A DNA stretch of 37,609 nucleotides from Emticicia agri (GCA_945860265.1 CAMAQF010000038.1:1-37609); one strand, 5' to 3'; shown: positions 16,420 through 24,045, numbered from the stretch's first letter. Program-made: numbers and translations. The notes: a model not told the origin generated them from the letters alone.

Positions 16420-17388
16420 TTATTTTTTTGCATAATCATACGTAGGCTTTATTTGTCCTGTTCCAATTAGGGCAGGCAAAGCGGGACAGAGCGTTAGATT
16501 ATTTGAAAGTACACCCGATGCACTTCCTACCACAAAGTTACGAGATATACAACCAGTATTTGAGTTAAAATCTAATCCTAATTCTTTGTTTGTCCAAATT
16601 GTGTTAGCTGCATTATAGTTATTGATACTTATAAAAGCTCCATTTAGGGCAAGCTCCCACATATTTCCATAATTTGCACCGCAGAAAGTATTGCCGGCCC
16701 CAGCAATCACCCAAAGCGTTGTGATATTTCCAATTGTTCTGAATGTCAAACCATTCAACTGAACGGTGGTCGGAATAACCGTTGGAACATTTACCCAACT
16801 GAGTCCATTCGGCGAAGAAACTATTCTATTTGTTCCTTCAATGATGGCATAATATAAATTGTTGGCAAAGCAATATTCAATATCTTGCAAGAAGATGTTT
16901 ACATTTCCCATTTTGGTTGAGCCAGCATTTATGGCTAATCCTGTTGTAGGATTAATTTTTAAGAGACTACCTGCAAAATTTGAATTGATACCCGTAACTC
17001 CAAAGATAGCAGGTGGAGTGGTTGCTGGAGTAGGAGCTTTGGTAATGCCTGTTACGCTTTTTACAGGAATTCCTAAAATATTTATTTGACTTGTAGCAGT
17101 AGTATTTCCCGTAATCATATCAACATTTGCTAAATATGAGTCGAGCCCGCCGAGGTGCGGTGTACCTGATTTTCCTCCTAAAACCAACGAATAAACTTCG
17201 CAACCAACTGCCAAAATGTTATTGGACGAAACATTTTTCATCGATTCATCTGATAAATTTGAGGTTGTTTGCAAGGCCGATTTTTGAGAGCTATTAAGCA
17301 TTGGCTCTAATTCCTGCGTTTTTTCGCAACTAAATAATATAACTGTTGATGTAGCAATAGCAATTAAGAATTTGAAAGAAGTTTTCAT
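16420..17388 (-). CDS. Lipoprotein, tandem paralogue 1, of unknown function
   Basis: 322-residue predicted lipoprotein: hydrophobic signal then lipobox ILFSC with the lipidated Cys at residue 21. The mature part shares blocks with the adjacent paralogue along its full length: SLVLGGKSGTPHLGGLDSYL, VKSVTGITK, IALQDIE/FLQDIEYC, EGTNRI, LNGLTF, LWVIAG, ELGLD, FVVGSASG and a final TYDYAKK. The repeated short beta-like blocks (xYAIxEGTN, LWVIAGxGN) suggest a propeller-type fold, which is inference. There are paired Cys residues (NTFCGANY, NTGC, LTLCP) that could form disulfides. A sigma-type promoter element at 17458-17488 precedes it. No known function was recognised. Confidence 0.82.
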   Translation of the reverse strand: MKTSFKFLIAIATSTVILFSCEKTQELEPMLNSSQKSALQTTSNLSDESMKNVSSNNILAVGCEVYSLVLGGKSGTPHLGGLDSYLANVDMITGNTTATSQINILGIPVKSVTGITKAPTPATTPPAIFGVTGINSNFAGSLLKINPTTGLAINAGSTKMGNVNIFLQDIEYCFANNLYYAIIEGTNRIVSSPNGLSWVNVPTVIPTTVQLNGLTFRTIGNITTLWVIAGAGNTFCGANYGNMWELALNGAFISINNYNAANTIWTNKELGLDFNSNTGCISRNFVVGSASGVLSNNLTLCPALPALIGTGQIKPTYDYAKK

Positions 17389-17457
17389 AGGAGGAAATGT
17401 TTGAATTTTAAAGATTGGTTATTAAAAAATGTTTAGAATGTTTTTGTCTTTGTACTT

Positions 17458-17488
17458 TAATATCAGTATTTGTGTGGTTTGTAACCTT
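17458..17488 (-). promoter_or_regulatory. ECF-sigma-type promoter of lipoprotein 1
   Basis: On the minus strand: AAGGTTACAA (17488-17479), 13 bp, TGATATTA (17465-17458). Both boxes and the spacing match the elements before the sigma gene and lipoprotein 2, apart from the last base of the upstream box. The -10 box is about 70 bp from the start codon, leaving a leader of roughly 60 nt. Confidence 0.85.
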
Positions 17489-17519
17489 CATGGAAAAAAC
17501 TTTTCTGATTGATTGGATG

Positions 17520-17613
17520 TTAGACAAAAGACGAGAGAAAAAGATGTATTTTAATTAGAAATGTAATGGCTTTTCTAATATTTTTTGTCCAAAATCTTTC
17601 GTCTCTTGTCTAA
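17520..17613. repeat. Nested inverted repeat between the two lipoprotein genes
   Basis: Outer arms of 19 bp (17520-17538, TTAGACAAAAGACGAGAGA, with 17595-17613) pair with one A-C mismatch and one G-T wobble. Inside, ATTAGAAA (17554-17561) pairs with TTTCTAAT (17572-17579). It lies just past the stop of lipoprotein 2 and upstream of the promoter of lipoprotein 1, so it may terminate or insulate; it also looks like a dispersed GACAAGAGACGAAAGA-type repeat. Confidence 0.75.
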
Positions 17614-17626
17614 TATCCCCTCTCTT

Positions 17627-18613
17627 TTATCTTTTAGCAAAATCATAAGTAGCCTTTATAATACCTCCTCCTATTGGAGTAGGAATACCTCCTCCCGAAC
17701 ATAAATTGGTGTTGTTTGATAAAAAGCCTGATGCACTTCCTACCACAAAATTGCGAACAACACAAGCCGTATTTTGGTAGTAATCCAAGCCTAATTCGGG
17801 TGTAACTGGGCCAGCAGTCGCGGCATTATAAGAATTGCTCCTAATGAGGCCTCCTGCTAAAGTATAGTTATACATATCGCCGAAGTTTACTCCGCAAAGT
17901 GTATTTCCTTGTCCTGCAATCACCCAAAGCGTTTCAACGCCTGCAGCATTTTTCTGAAACGTCAGTCCATTTAAGCGATAATTAGTTGGAGCAACTACCA
18001 GAAGTGTCCAATTTAGAGCATCAGGCGACACCATGATTCGATTTGTACCTTCCATAATGGCGTAGTAGCGATTGTTGGTAGTACAATGCTCAATATCTTG
18101 TAGAGCTATCGAAGCCCCTCCAGATATTGTTGCACCAACATTTACACTGACCCCAGTGGCTGGATTCACTCTCAACAATCGGCGTGGAATACTTGAGTTC
18201 TGACCCGTAACTGCGTAAATCGTAGGAGCTCCAGCTGGTATTTTTGTGATACCTGTTACACTTTTTACAATAACTCCGCCAACAGAGATGGCACTCATTG
18301 CTGTTGTGGCTCCCGTACTCATATCGACGTTAGCCAAGTAAGAATCCAAACCTCCTGCATGTGGCGTGCCAGTAATTCCCGAAAGCACCAACGAGTAATT
18401 TTCACAGGCAACGGCTATGATTTTGTCGCTACCAACGTTTTGTAATGATTCGTTTACAAAATGTGAAGTTGTTTGAGATTTGGCAACATCAAAAGTTGTT
18501 GTTTGATTGGTAAAAGAATTTGGATTAAGGCTTTCGCTTTTTTCGCAACTCAATAGACCTAATGTCGATAATGAAAGAAATAATGCACTTGTACGATAAA
18601 ATGATGTTTTCAT
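17627..18613 (-). CDS. Lipoprotein, tandem paralogue 2, of unknown function
   Basis: 328-residue predicted lipoprotein with signal peptide and lipobox LLSC, the modified Cys at residue 23, followed by EKSESLNP. It aligns throughout with the neighbouring 322-residue lipoprotein, including AVACENYSLVL, GTPHAGGLDSYLANVDM, VKSVTGITK, LQDIEHC, EGTNRI, LWVIAGQGNTLCG, ELGLDY and FVVGSASGFLSNN, so the pair arose by tandem duplication. The duplication includes the upstream sigma-type promoter, which both copies retain. After lipidation the protein should sit in the outer or inner membrane envelope. No enzyme motif is visible. It is the first minus-strand gene facing the divergent sigma factor gene. 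Confidence 0.82.
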   Translation of the reverse strand: MKTSFYRTSALFLSLSTLGLLSCEKSESLNPNSFTNQTTTFDVAKSQTTSHFVNESLQNVGSDKIIAVACENYSLVLSGITGTPHAGGLDSYLANVDMSTGATTAMSAISVGGVIVKSVTGITKIPAGAPTIYAVTGQNSSIPRRLLRVNPATGVSVNVGATISGGASIALQDIEHCTTNNRYYAIMEGTNRIMVSPDALNWTLLVVAPTNYRLNGLTFQKNAAGVETLWVIAGQGNTLCGVNFGDMYNYTLAGGLIRSNSYNAATAGPVTPELGLDYYQNTACVVRNFVVGSASGFLSNNTNLCSGGGIPTPIGGGIIKATYDFAKR

Positions 18614-18708
18614 GGCTGTAAAAATGTTTAGTTTAATTATTTAAATGACCCTTACTCTTTTGAAGGATTTTCAGGAAAATCTCCTCGCTATAATTAGCTT
18701 TCATTCAT

Positions 18709-18739
18709 TAATATCAGACACCTTCCTTGATGTAACCTT
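18709..18739 (-). promoter_or_regulatory. ECF-sigma-type promoter of lipoprotein 2
   Basis: On the minus strand: AAGGTTACAT (18739-18730), 13 bp, TGATATTA (18716-18709). Both boxes are identical to the element before the sigma gene. The predicted leader is roughly 85-90 nt. Confidence 0.88.
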
Positions 18740-19043
18740 ATTTAACTAAAATATTTAAAATATTTTTTCTTAGTATTGTTTATGATATATAAGTGACTGA
18801 TAATCAGCATTTTGATTGTATGTAGAAAATCAAAAAATATACTGTCCTATAAAAAATAAAAAGATTTTTCAAAATAATATTGATTTTAAGGTTTAGAGAA
18901 TCGACTTTTGTACTAAATAATTATCTTTAAAGTTGGGAAGTTATTCTGCTTGTTGTTTTTGATAGAACTTTGCGGTCTTATTCTGAACAAGCAATATATT
19001 TTTCTATTTTGTATTAAACCTTTTCAAAAAAAAATATCATGAC
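18740..19043. other. Remainder of the divergent lipoprotein/sigma intergenic region
   Basis: AT-rich non-coding sequence between two divergently oriented copies of the sigma-type promoter. It contains an 8-bp inverted repeat TGCTTGTT (18947-18954) / AACAAGCA (18986-18993), a direct repeat TTATTCTG (18941 and 18978), and TATCTTTA at 18922-18929, which could be a weak housekeeping -7 box giving basal sigma expression. No small ORF is convincing. Confidence 0.4.
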
Positions 19044-19074
19044 AAGGTTACATTTAGTAGACTCGCTGATATTA
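19044..19074 (+). promoter_or_regulatory. ECF-sigma-type promoter of the sigma factor gene (autoregulatory)
   Basis: AAGGTTACAT (19044-19053), 13 bp, TGATATTA (19067-19074). This matches the two lipoprotein promoters in both boxes and exact spacing. The -10 box ends only 10 bp before the ATG at 19085, so the transcript would have almost no leader. Confidence 0.88.
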
Positions 19075-19084
19075 AAAAAAGAAG

Positions 19085-19687
19085 ATGAATTTTAGTTTAT
19101 CAAAACAATGGAATGATGAGGCAATCGTGGACGGAATCCTGACAGGAGGACGCCGAGAACATGAAGCTTTGGTAGCTCTTTACAAGAAATTCCATGTTTC
19201 GTTGGAGCGTTTTATTATGCACCGTAGTTCAGGAAGGGACTATGCCAAACAACCCGAAGATATAATTTGGGAAGCAATTGAGGCATTTGTGGTGAACGTA
19301 AAAAAGCACTCCTATACCCAAAAAGATGCAGCTTTAGAAACTTACTTAAAAAGTATTTGCAAGAATTTATGGTTTCGATACATTTCTTCGGAGGCATCAC
19401 GTGATGATCGCCAAACCAAGTATATGGCAGATTGGGACGAACTCGACGATGATGTAAGCGAAACCCTGATTGAGAAAGAAAACTGGGCTTATTATATTGA
19501 TATTGTGAGCAAAGCAGGCAAAAATTGTCGACAAATATTGGATATGCGTTTGATTGATGGTTTTTCTATGCAAGAAATCTCGAAGATACTCATAACCGAA
19601 GGTTTATTTGAAAGCGACCAGACTGTGAGGAATACCAAAAGCAAGTGCCTAAAGAAAGTTATGGAAATGATCAATGTGAATTTTTAA
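19085..19687 (+). CDS. ECF-type RNA polymerase sigma-70 factor
   Basis: 200-residue sigma factor with region 2 (about residues 25-105: ALVALYKKFHVSLERFI, PEDIIWEAIEAFVVNV, ETYLKSICKNLWFRYI) and region 4 helix-turn-helix (about 147-195: QILDMRLIDGFSMQEISKIL then QTVRNTKSKCLKKV). Regions 1.1 and 3 are lacking, as in extracytoplasmic-function sigma factors. It should direct polymerase to the AAGGTTACAT-N13-TGATATTA element found before its own gene and before both lipoprotein genes. The probable anti-sigma gene starts 12 bp downstream, the classical sigma/anti-sigma order. The linker between regions 2 and 4 is acidic (DWDELDDDVSETLIEKE). The start codon is the first in frame after the promoter. 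Confidence 0.92.
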   Translation: MNFSLSKQWNDEAIVDGILTGGRREHEALVALYKKFHVSLERFIMHRSSGRDYAKQPEDIIWEAIEAFVVNVKKHSYTQKDAALETYLKSICKNLWFRYISSEASRDDRQTKYMADWDELDDDVSETLIEKENWAYYIDIVSKAGKNCRQILDMRLIDGFSMQEISKILITEGLFESDQTVRNTKSKCLKKVMEMINVNF

Positions 19688-19699
19688 TAAATAACCGCT

Positions 19700-20329
19700 A
19701 TGACTGACCTTTTACAAGAACAAATCGAAGATTATGTAGCAGGCGTGATGCCCCAAACCGATAAAGTCAGCTTTGAAGAAAAGATAAAATCTGATACACA
19801 ACTTCGTCAGCAAGTAATCGAAACTCAGCGTTTACGAGAAATTTTGTTACGTAGTCGTGTGTTTAGGCAAGTTGAGGCTGCTCGTGCTGAAATCAGTCAA
19901 CCTAAAAAGGGCAGAGAATTAATATTTATGCTCGGTGGTTTTGCGGCAGCCGCCAGTATTTTGTTGTTTATGCTGTCTTCACCGGTGATGTTAACTTCGC
20001 AGGAATTTAATTATCGTGGAGAAACAACAATCAGCCAAGGCAGCGAGTCCCGGCTTAATGATTTTGAAAAAGCCAAAGCAATTATCAATAAAGGGGATAA
20101 CCCACAAGAAGCCATCAAGATTTTAGAGAAATTGACCCTTAGTCCAGAAATTAGTTCAAACTACCAACGAAACTCGAAATGGATGCTGGTAATTGCTTAT
20201 CTACAAAACGATAAAACTGATAAAGCCGAAGAAGCGTTCAATAAAATTATTTGTGAAGGGATTGAATGTCCATATTCTACCTGGGAAAAAACTAAGATTA
20301 AATGGCAGATATTCTGGGGAAAGAATTGA
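19700..20329 (+). CDS. Putative transmembrane anti-sigma factor with TPR-like ectodomain
   Basis: 209 residues: an N-terminal helical cytosolic part (1-70) beginning LLQEQIEDYVAGVMPQTDKV, which resembles anti-sigma N-termini (a short helix then residues like E-x-x-L-x-x-D) but lacks the zinc-finger His/Cys; one membrane helix (about 74-92, IFMLGGFAAAASILLFML); and an extracytoplasmic part (about 105-209) with paired helices of TPR type (EAIKILEKLTLSPE, SNYQRNSKWMLVIAYLQND, KAEEAFNKIIC). Topology and position 12 bp after the sigma gene support an anti-sigma role. The periplasmic TPR could sense or bind the TPR-CHAT protein encoded in the same block (inference). Confidence 0.75.
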   Translation: MTDLLQEQIEDYVAGVMPQTDKVSFEEKIKSDTQLRQQVIETQRLREILLRSRVFRQVEAARAEISQPKKGRELIFMLGGFAAAASILLFMLSSPVMLTSQEFNYRGETTISQGSESRLNDFEKAKAIINKGDNPQEAIKILEKLTLSPEISSNYQRNSKWMLVIAYLQNDKTDKAEEAFNKIICEGIECPYSTWEKTKIKWQIFWGKN

Positions 20330-20366
20330 AAAATACTTATTTTTACCAAAAAGAAATTTTTAATTT

Positions 20367-20843
20367 ATGAATATTAGAATAGGGCAAGGCTACGACGTAC
20401 ACCAATTGGGTGAAGGCTACGATTTATGGTTAGGAGGAGTAAAGATTCCGCATACAGTTGGTTCGGTTGGGCATTCGGATGCCGATGTGTTGCTTCATGC
20501 CATTTGTGATGCACTCTTGGGTGCGGCCGCAATGGGCGATATTGGTAAACACTTCAAAAATACTGACCCACGTTGGAAAGGTATCGATAGTAAGATTTTA
20601 TTGAAAATAGTGGTAGAAATGCTCGAAAAAGAAGGCTATAAAATCGGGAATATAGACTCAACAGTTTGTTTGCAAGAACCCAAAATCGGCAAGTACATTC
20701 CAGAAATGATAAAAGCGATTTCGGAAGTAACCGGTTTGCCCGAAAATTGTATATCAATCAAAGCCACAACCACCGAAGAAATGGGTTTTGTCGGCCGAAA
20801 AGAGGGTTTAGATGCTCATGCTATTGCATTGATTTATAAGTAA
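20367..20843 (+). CDS. ispF: 2-C-methyl-D-erythritol 2,4-cyclodiphosphate synthase
   Basis: 158-residue cytosolic enzyme of the MEP isoprenoid pathway; it cyclises CDP-ME 2-phosphate to MEcPP with loss of CMP. The metal ligands are present: Asp10 and His12 in GYDVH, and His44 in VLLHAICDAL. Other signatures are GHSDADVL, GDIGKHF, and the C-terminal KATTTEEMGFVGRKEGLDAHA. Length is standard and the protein is expected to be a homotrimer. It lies 37 bp after the anti-sigma gene on the same strand and may share some readthrough, but it is functionally unrelated and is closed by a terminator. Confidence 0.97.
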   Translation: MNIRIGQGYDVHQLGEGYDLWLGGVKIPHTVGSVGHSDADVLLHAICDALLGAAAMGDIGKHFKNTDPRWKGIDSKILLKIVVEMLEKEGYKIGNIDSTVCLQEPKIGKYIPEMIKAISEVTGLPENCISIKATTTEEMGFVGRKEGLDAHAIALIYK

Positions 20844-20871
20844 AACATCTGTATTAAAAGTCTTGCCATCC

Positions 20872-20907
20872 AAGGAGGTCTTCGCTCAAAGCGAAGCTTT
20901 CCTTTTT
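20872..20907 (+). terminator. Rho-independent terminator after ispF
   Basis: CTTCGCT (20880-20886) pairs with AGCGAAG (20890-20896) around a CAA loop; an outer AAGGA/TCCTT stem continues with two wobble pairs and one mismatch, and TTTTT follows at 20903-20907. It shows that an ORF start at 20863, inside the terminator region, is not real. Confidence 0.8.
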
Positions 20908-21087
20908 GCATATAAAAGCCTCCATTTTTTTGTCATTACATCGCCAATTTATACCTATTGGTCGAAAACGAAAACCGAGTTTTATGAAATTAGTAGTTTT
21001 TCATTAAATTGCATAAAACATTTTTATAATCTTCGCTCAAACCTCAGAACTACGGTACGGAATTTTAAACAAAATTACCATTATTTA

Positions 21088-22230
21088 ATGAAAAAAATTG
21101 CTTTTACATTTGTTACAATGCTGACTATCAGTTTGTTACAAGCCCAACAAATCAAAATTGGAGATAATGCTGGCACAGTAACTTTCGAAGAATACGAGCC
21201 AAAATCTACGCTTGTAGTGCCTGGAAAAACCATTACTCGTGCTAAATTTCCTTTTATTGATGTACATAATCATCAATGGGAAATGAATTCGAAAGAAAAC
21301 CTTACGAAGCTCATTACCGAAATGGACAAAATGAATATGGGTTTGATGGTAAACTTGAGTGGACGAGGATTTAATCAAGATGAGGCTAAAAGTACGGCTG
21401 GTTTAGTTGGTATGATTAGTGCTGTAAAAGCTAATAATCCAACTCGTTTTGCGATTTTTACGAATATTGATTTCTCAAAAATCAACGAACCAAATTGGAC
21501 AGCCAAAGCCGTTAAAATGCTTGAAGATGACGTAAAACTTCATGGAGCAAAAGGCTTAAAAATCTATAAAAGCCTAGGTTTTAGTGTAAAAGATAACGGA
21601 AAACTTGTACCAGTTGATGATGCTCGCATCGACCCGATTTGGGCAAAAGCTGGCGAATTAGGCATTCCTGTATTAATTCATACCGCCGACCCTGCTTCGT
21701 TTTGGAACCCACTCAATGCCCAAAACGAACGTTGGCTCGAACTTAAAACTCACCCAGGTCGCAAGCGTGATGCGGCCGAAGGAAAAGACTATTCTTGGGA
21801 ACAGCTTATTGAGCAGCAACATAATGTATTCAGAAAGCACCCAAAAACTACTTTTATTAATGCTCACATGGGTTGGTATCCAAATAATTTGGCAAAACTC
21901 GATAGTTTATTGGAGGCGTTCCCAAATATGTATGCCGAAATTGGGGCGGTTATTGCCGAGTTGGGACGTCAGCCACGCATGGCCAAAAAGTTTTTTGAAA
22001 AACGCCAAGACCGTATTTTATTTGGTAAAGACTCGTGGGTTCCTGACGAATATCAAACTTATTTTAGAGTTTTAGAAAGTGAAGATGAATATTTTCCTTA
22101 CCACAAAAAATACCATGCTTACTGGCGTATGTATGGAATGGGGCTTTCGGATGAAATTTTGAAGAAAGTTTATTATAAAAATGCCCTGAAAATTATTCAA
22201 GGCTTAGATAAATCGCAATTTCCAAAATAG
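21088..22230 (+). CDS. Exported amidohydrolase-2 family metal-dependent hydrolase
   Basis: 380 residues from the ATG at 21088, which begins a signal peptide (MKKIAFTFVTMLTISLLQAQ). In-frame codons back to 20863 are rejected because they overlap the ispF terminator and place the signal peptide internally. The mature protein is a TIM-barrel amidohydrolase: metal motif VHNHQ (His60, His62), VLIHTADP, FINAHMGWYP and the terminal Asp in ILFGKDSW, corresponding to the usual Asp after strand 8. The closest superfamily members hydrolyse or decarboxylate aromatic and other cyclic substrates; the substrate here is unknown. It is followed 99 bp later by another exported hydrolase on the same strand, so the two may act together in the periplasm. 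Confidence 0.87.
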   Translation: MKKIAFTFVTMLTISLLQAQQIKIGDNAGTVTFEEYEPKSTLVVPGKTITRAKFPFIDVHNHQWEMNSKENLTKLITEMDKMNMGLMVNLSGRGFNQDEAKSTAGLVGMISAVKANNPTRFAIFTNIDFSKINEPNWTAKAVKMLEDDVKLHGAKGLKIYKSLGFSVKDNGKLVPVDDARIDPIWAKAGELGIPVLIHTADPASFWNPLNAQNERWLELKTHPGRKRDAAEGKDYSWEQLIEQQHNVFRKHPKTTFINAHMGWYPNNLAKLDSLLEAFPNMYAEIGAVIAELGRQPRMAKKFFEKRQDRILFGKDSWVPDEYQTYFRVLESEDEYFPYHKKYHAYWRMYGMGLSDEILKKVYYKNALKIIQGLDKSQFPK

Positions 22231-22329
22231 TTAATTTTCCACAGATGATGAACGATAGTTTTGTTTGTTGTTATTGACTATTGACCTTTGAATGTGAACT
22301 TCAAAAATTTACCTAAACTCAACCAAATC

Positions 22330-23943
22330 ATGAAAAAAACTTATATTTTCATCACTACAATGTTGATTGTGAGCAACTTAGCTTTTTCGCAAAAGAAAAA
22401 AGGCATGGTTGCACAAGTTCCCGATAAACTTGAATTGCTAAAACAAGAGGTAATCAAGAAAATCGATGACCGTCAAAAGTTTACACAAGAAGTAAATGAC
22501 CAAATATTTAGCTTTGGCGAATTGGGTTTTCAAGAATTTGAAACCTCAAAGTATTTAACGAATCTACTTGAAAAAAATGGCTTCACCGTTGAGCGTGGCG
22601 TAGCAGGAATGCCCACAGCATGGATTGCAAAGTGGGGTTCGGGTAAACCCGTAATTGCTATCGGTAGCGATATTGATTGTATTCCGAAGGCTTCACAAAA
22701 GCCTGGTGTTGCTTACAAAGACCCAATCATTGAAGGTGCTCCTGGGCATGGCGAAGGTCACAATTCTGGTCAGGCTCTTAATATTACTGCAGTTTTGGCT
22801 TTAAAAGAAGTCATGGAACGTGATAAAATTTCGGGAACTCTCGTGCTTTGGCCTGGTGTTGCCGAAGAGCAAGTAGGAGCGAAGGCCATTTATGTTCGTG
22901 AAGGCTATTTTAAAGATGTTGATGCTTGTATTTTCACGCACGTAGCCGACAACCTCGGTGTATCATGGGGTGATTCAGGAAATAACGGATTGGTGTCTGT
23001 CAAATTTCATTTTGAAGGCGAGGCCGCTCACGCAGCGGGAGCTCCATGGCGTGGACGAAGTGCTTTAGATGCAGTAGAATTGATGGATATTGGCTGGAAT
23101 TTTAAGCGTGAACACTTAGAAACTACGCAACGTTCGCACTATGTGATTTCGGATGGTGGCGACCAACCCAATGTTGTGCCATCGAAGGCTACGGTATGGT
23201 ATTATTTCCGTGACCGAACTTATCCACGTATCAGAAAACTTTTTGAAAGTGGTATAAAAATAGCCGAGGGTGCAGCGATGATGACCGATACGAAATTTAC
23301 TTATGAGATTTTGGGTAGTGCTTGGCCTGGGCACTTCAATAAGCCCATTGCTGATGCATTGTATCAGAATATTAAGCGTATAGGTTTGCCTCAGTGGTCG
23401 GAAGAAGATCAAATATTGGCGAAGGCAAGTCAGAAAGAGTTGAAAGCTCCAAAAATTGAAGGTTTAGCCATGAAACTTGATACGATGAGTGAGCCGGTTT
23501 ATTCACCCAATATTATTCGTCAAGGTGGCTCAGATGATATTGCTGATATTTCGTGGTCGTTGCCAACGGTTGTTTTGCGTTATCCATCAAATATGCCCGG
23601 AATGCCAGGACATCATTGGGCGAACGCCATCACTATGGCTACGCCGATCGCCCACAAAGGTTGCACAGCAGGAGCGAAAGCTGAGGCTCTGACAATTTTG
23701 GATATGCTTTTTAAGCCAGAGATTATCAAAAATGCTTGGGAATATTTTAGTAAAGAACAAACGAAAGAAATTAAATATACGCCGCTCATCTCGAAAGACG
23801 ATAAACCAGCGATTCAGTTGAATAAAGAAATTATGGAGAAGTTTCGCCCAGAAATGAGTAAATATTACTATGATTCTACAAAATATAAGACGTATTTGGA
23901 GCAATTGGGTATTAAATATCCTACGGTGAGAGCGGAGAAATAG
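22330..23943 (+). CDS. Exported M20 peptidase, AbgB-like (aminobenzoyl-glutamate hydrolase type)
   Basis: 537 residues from the ATG at 22330, chosen because it begins a signal peptide (MKKTYIFITTMLIVSNLAFS). The body is an M20 amidohydrolase resembling the B subunit of p-aminobenzoyl-glutamate hydrolase: ELGFQEFETSKYL near the N-terminus, SDIDCIP, the metal loop GHGEGHNSG, the acid pair PGVAEEQVGAKA, and the dimerisation/lid domain with FEGEAAHAAGAPWRGRSALDA and HYVISDGGDQPNVVPS. Family members cleave an amide bond between an acyl or aminobenzoyl group and an amino acid. The precise substrate is not determined. It lies immediately after the exported amidohydrolase gene. Confidence 0.92.
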   Translation: MKKTYIFITTMLIVSNLAFSQKKKGMVAQVPDKLELLKQEVIKKIDDRQKFTQEVNDQIFSFGELGFQEFETSKYLTNLLEKNGFTVERGVAGMPTAWIAKWGSGKPVIAIGSDIDCIPKASQKPGVAYKDPIIEGAPGHGEGHNSGQALNITAVLALKEVMERDKISGTLVLWPGVAEEQVGAKAIYVREGYFKDVDACIFTHVADNLGVSWGDSGNNGLVSVKFHFEGEAAHAAGAPWRGRSALDAVELMDIGWNFKREHLETTQRSHYVISDGGDQPNVVPSKATVWYYFRDRTYPRIRKLFESGIKIAEGAAMMTDTKFTYEILGSAWPGHFNKPIADALYQNIKRIGLPQWSEEDQILAKASQKELKAPKIEGLAMKLDTMSEPVYSPNIIRQGGSDDIADISWSLPTVVLRYPSNMPGMPGHHWANAITMATPIAHKGCTAGAKAEALTILDMLFKPEIIKNAWEYFSKEQTKEIKYTPLISKDDKPAIQLNKEIMEKFRPEMSKYYYDSTKYKTYLEQLGIKYPTVRAEK

Positions 23944-23949
23944 AAGTTG

Positions 23950-24045
23950 GCAGTTTTCAGTTGTCAGTCCACAGTTGGCAATCGTCAATTAGCAGTTTTT
24001 AGTCAAATATTCTATTTTGACTGCAAATTGTGGACTGAAAACTGC
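23950..24045. repeat. Imperfect nested inverted repeat of CAGTTTTCAGT words
   Basis: GCAGTTTTC...AGTCCACA (from 23950, with a 7-nt insertion AGTTGTC) pairs with TGTGGACTGAAAACTGC (24029-24045). Inside it AGTCAAA (24001-24007) pairs with TTTGACT (24016-24022). The whole lies between convergent genes and could stop transcription from both, while the repeated CAGTT words suggest a dispersed repeat family. Confidence 0.7.

Noticed and set aside
20863..21087. N-terminal extension of the exported amidohydrolase
   Set aside because: It overlaps the ispF terminator and would bury a perfect signal peptide inside the protein.
22288..22329. 14-codon extension of the AbgB-like peptidase
   Set aside because: The signal peptide begins at the internal ATG 22330.
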